Below are positions 5,579-6,573 of a DNA stretch of 6,573 nt, piece by piece. Under the pieces are notes generated by a model, which saw only the letters and a program-made list of their open reading frames with translations, had not been told where the DNA came from and did not search any database. Location: contig CAZFIA010000191.1 of the NCBI GenBank assembly GCA_964519335.1, forward strand, positions 1-6,573, given 5' to 3'. Origin of the DNA: JALZVT01 sp964519335. Lineage in GTDB: Bacteria; Pseudomonadota; Gammaproteobacteria; Pseudomonadales; Azotimanducaceae. Made by a program: the position numbers and the translations under genes. How positions within the stretch are numbered: the stretch's first letter is position 1; every line of letters starts with the position of its first letter.

Positions 5579-6076
5579 TTGGTCAGTATTAGTCGAGTTG
5601 ATCAGGCCGACCTAACTCAAGAAGAAATTGCTGAGGTGCTCGCCAGTCGTATAAGCGCCGTACTCAGCTTCGTCGATAAGGACGGCTACCCCAGGCTTCT
5701 GCCCTGCTGGTTTATGTGGGACGGCGAAGCTTTTTGCACCACTAGTGAGGCCTCCAAGTTTCACGTGAAGTGTCTGCGTCGCGATCCTCGCTCGGCCATG
5801 TGCGTTGAACTGGCTGACGGGGAGTTACCCCCCAAGCCCGGTACGGCGCGGCGCAACTGGCAAGTAAAAGGTTTTGGCGATATGGAAATTATCGAGGACG
5901 ATGACGGCCGCGTTGGGCGCGCCATTCGCGCACGCTACTTGAGCCATCCGCCACAAGACGAAAACGAAAACTTAAACGAATTAGAAAATACATTGCCCGG
6001 CGTGGAACGCCTGGTGTTGCGACTAAAACCCAAACGACTGTCGGCGCACGGCGGGAGAATGTACTTTGGCGACTGA
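5579..6076 (+). CDS. pyridoxamine 5'-phosphate oxidase-like flavin split-barrel protein
   Basis: This is a 165-residue protein of the PPOX/flavin-reductase-like split-barrel group, whose members bind FMN, F420 or haem and often act as small oxidoreductases. The N-terminal helix LTQEEIAEVLASR (residues 12-24) leads into ISAVLSFVDKDGYPRLLPCWF (25-45), the first barrel strands. AFCTTSEASKFHVKCLRRDPR (51-71) and SAMCVELAD (72-80) are the cofactor-region strand and helix common to the group. WQVKGFGDMEII (94-105) is a further barrel strand. The C-terminal LVLRLKPKRLSAHGG (145-159) is also typical. Cofactor and substrate are not determinable. The start is TTG 5579, since the frame is closed by TAA at 5501-5503, no ATG or GTG lies between, and a later start would cut the first helix. 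Its ribosome site is weak. It overlaps the acyl-CoA dehydrogenase start by 11 bases, suggesting co-expression and perhaps a redox role in the same pathway. Confidence 0.87.
   Translation: MVSISRVDQADLTQEEIAEVLASRISAVLSFVDKDGYPRLLPCWFMWDGEAFCTTSEASKFHVKCLRRDPRSAMCVELADGELPPKPGTARRNWQVKGFGDMEIIEDDDGRVGRAIRARYLSHPPQDENENLNELENTLPGVERLVLRLKPKRLSAHGGRMYFGD
6053..6057 (+). promoter_or_regulatory. ribosome-binding site that fixes the TTG start of the acyl-CoA dehydrogenase
   Basis: GGGAG at 6053-6057 lies eight bases before TTG 6066, inside the last codons of the upstream gene. The nearby ATG at 6076 opens a frame of only two codons (Met-His-stop), so TTG 6066 is the only good start for the dehydrogenase frame. 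Confidence 0.7.
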
Positions 6077-6573
6077 TGCACTAAGTGATTTTCGTAACGA
6101 GACCAGAGACTGGCTTGCCACGAATTGTCCAAAAGGCGCTCGCGGCGAAGGCTACATACCACTGGGTAGCACCAAGGTAGATCTGCAGGACGACACTCGC
6201 ACCTGGCTTAACAACATGGCCGAGCGCGGCTGGACCGTTCCCACCTGGCCCAAAGAATACGGCGGCGCCGAATTGGAACTGGATGAGTACAACGTACTCA
6301 TCGACGAGCTAAAACGCATTAACGCGCGCCCCCCACTTACCGGTCGCGGTGTTAACTACATTGGCCCAACTATTCTAGAGCTAGGGAGCGACGACCAAAA
6401 GAAGCGTTGGCTGCCCGGCATCGCTCGCGGCGAAGGCGCCTGGGCAATGGGCTACTCCGAACCCGGCGCCGGCTCGGATCTAGCGAGCCTGTCGTTAAAA
6501 GCTGTTTTAAACGGCGACAACTACGAGCTCAACGGCCGCAAAACCTGGACGTCAGATGCCATGATTTGCGATT
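6066..6573 (+). CDS. acyl-CoA dehydrogenase, N-terminal part (runs off the window)
   Basis: FAD-dependent acyl-CoA dehydrogenases introduce the alpha-beta double bond of acyl-CoA thioesters and pass electrons to electron-transfer flavoprotein. About 169 residues are present and the frame stays open at the window edge. The helical N-terminal domain runs to about residue 122 and contains GWTVPTWPKEYGG (55-67) and LGSDDQKKRWLPGIARGE (106-123). The middle beta-domain begins with the family signature AMGYSEPGAGSDLASL (127-142), followed by LNGRKTWTSDA (155-165), typical of flavin and substrate contacts. The WPKEYGG pattern is frequent in dehydrogenases for sterol, cyclic or branched acyl-CoAs, which is only a hint at substrate. 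The catalytic base lies in the missing C-terminal part. The start is TTG 6066, with a strong ribosome site at 6053-6057. The frame overlaps the upstream gene by 11 bases, so translation may be coupled. Confidence 0.95.
   Translation, partial: MATDALSDFRNETRDWLATNCPKGARGEGYIPLGSTKVDLQDDTRTWLNNMAERGWTVPTWPKEYGGAELELDEYNVLIDELKRINARPPLTGRGVNYIGPTILELGSDDQKKRWLPGIARGEGAWAMGYSEPGAGSDLASLSLKAVLNGDNYELNGRKTWTSDAMICD

Noticed and set aside
5391..5579. N-terminal extension of the minus-strand hydratase frame up to 5579, containing repeated HCVFG
   Set aside because: The extra residues come from reading the 15-base DNA repeat. The crotonase fold begins at Met 5390, and a strong Shine-Dalgarno sequence (plus 5397-5402) sits six bases before it.
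6076..6084. ATG at 6076 as start of the acyl-CoA dehydrogenase
   Set aside because: It is out of frame with the dehydrogenase and meets a stop after two codons.

Overview
The window carries ordinary chromosomal genes of a moderately GC-rich proteobacterium. The gene set (DecR-like Lrp/AsnC regulator, DUF6356 protein, two crotonases, AI-2E family permease, acyl-CoA dehydrogenase) fits best with a marine-type gammaproteobacterium rich in acyl-CoA catabolism, perhaps near Halieaceae/OM60. That placement rests on protein resemblance only; there is no rRNA or other marker. I see no tRNA, rRNA, insertion sequence, CRISPR array or phage gene.

Layout, left to right. A short upstream region (1-174) precedes a DecR/YbaO-like Lrp/AsnC regulator (175-636, +). 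A 251-base AT-rich intergenic stretch follows (637-887), with a cluster of small palindromes built on AATATT. Next is a small DUF6356-type protein (888-1151, +) whose stop codon overlaps that of a convergent crotonase-fold gene (1148-1951, -). A divergent spacer (1952-2107) separates that gene from a membrane histidine kinase (about 2108-3331, +) that has no receiver domain and no adjacent response regulator. The kinase converges on an AI-2E family permease (3351-4568, -). The permease lies 39 bases downstream of a second crotonase (4608-5390, -) that resembles methylglutaconyl-CoA hydratase, so the two probably form one transcript.

The spacer 5391-5578 separates that leftward pair from a rightward pair and holds a tandem array of 15-base units. 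The rightward pair is a flavin split-barrel (pyridoxamine-phosphate-oxidase-like) protein with a TTG start (5579-6076) and an acyl-CoA dehydrogenase with a TTG start (6066 to beyond the window end). Their reading frames overlap by 11 bases.

The common theme is acyl-CoA degradation (two crotonases, one acyl-CoA dehydrogenase), plausibly of branched or cyclic acyl chains. The window alone does not identify the substrate. I found no convincing new biological system. The points most worth a second look are the 15-base tandem array in a divergent promoter region, the palindrome cluster before the DUF6356 gene, the altered active site of the first crotonase, and the stand-alone kinase.
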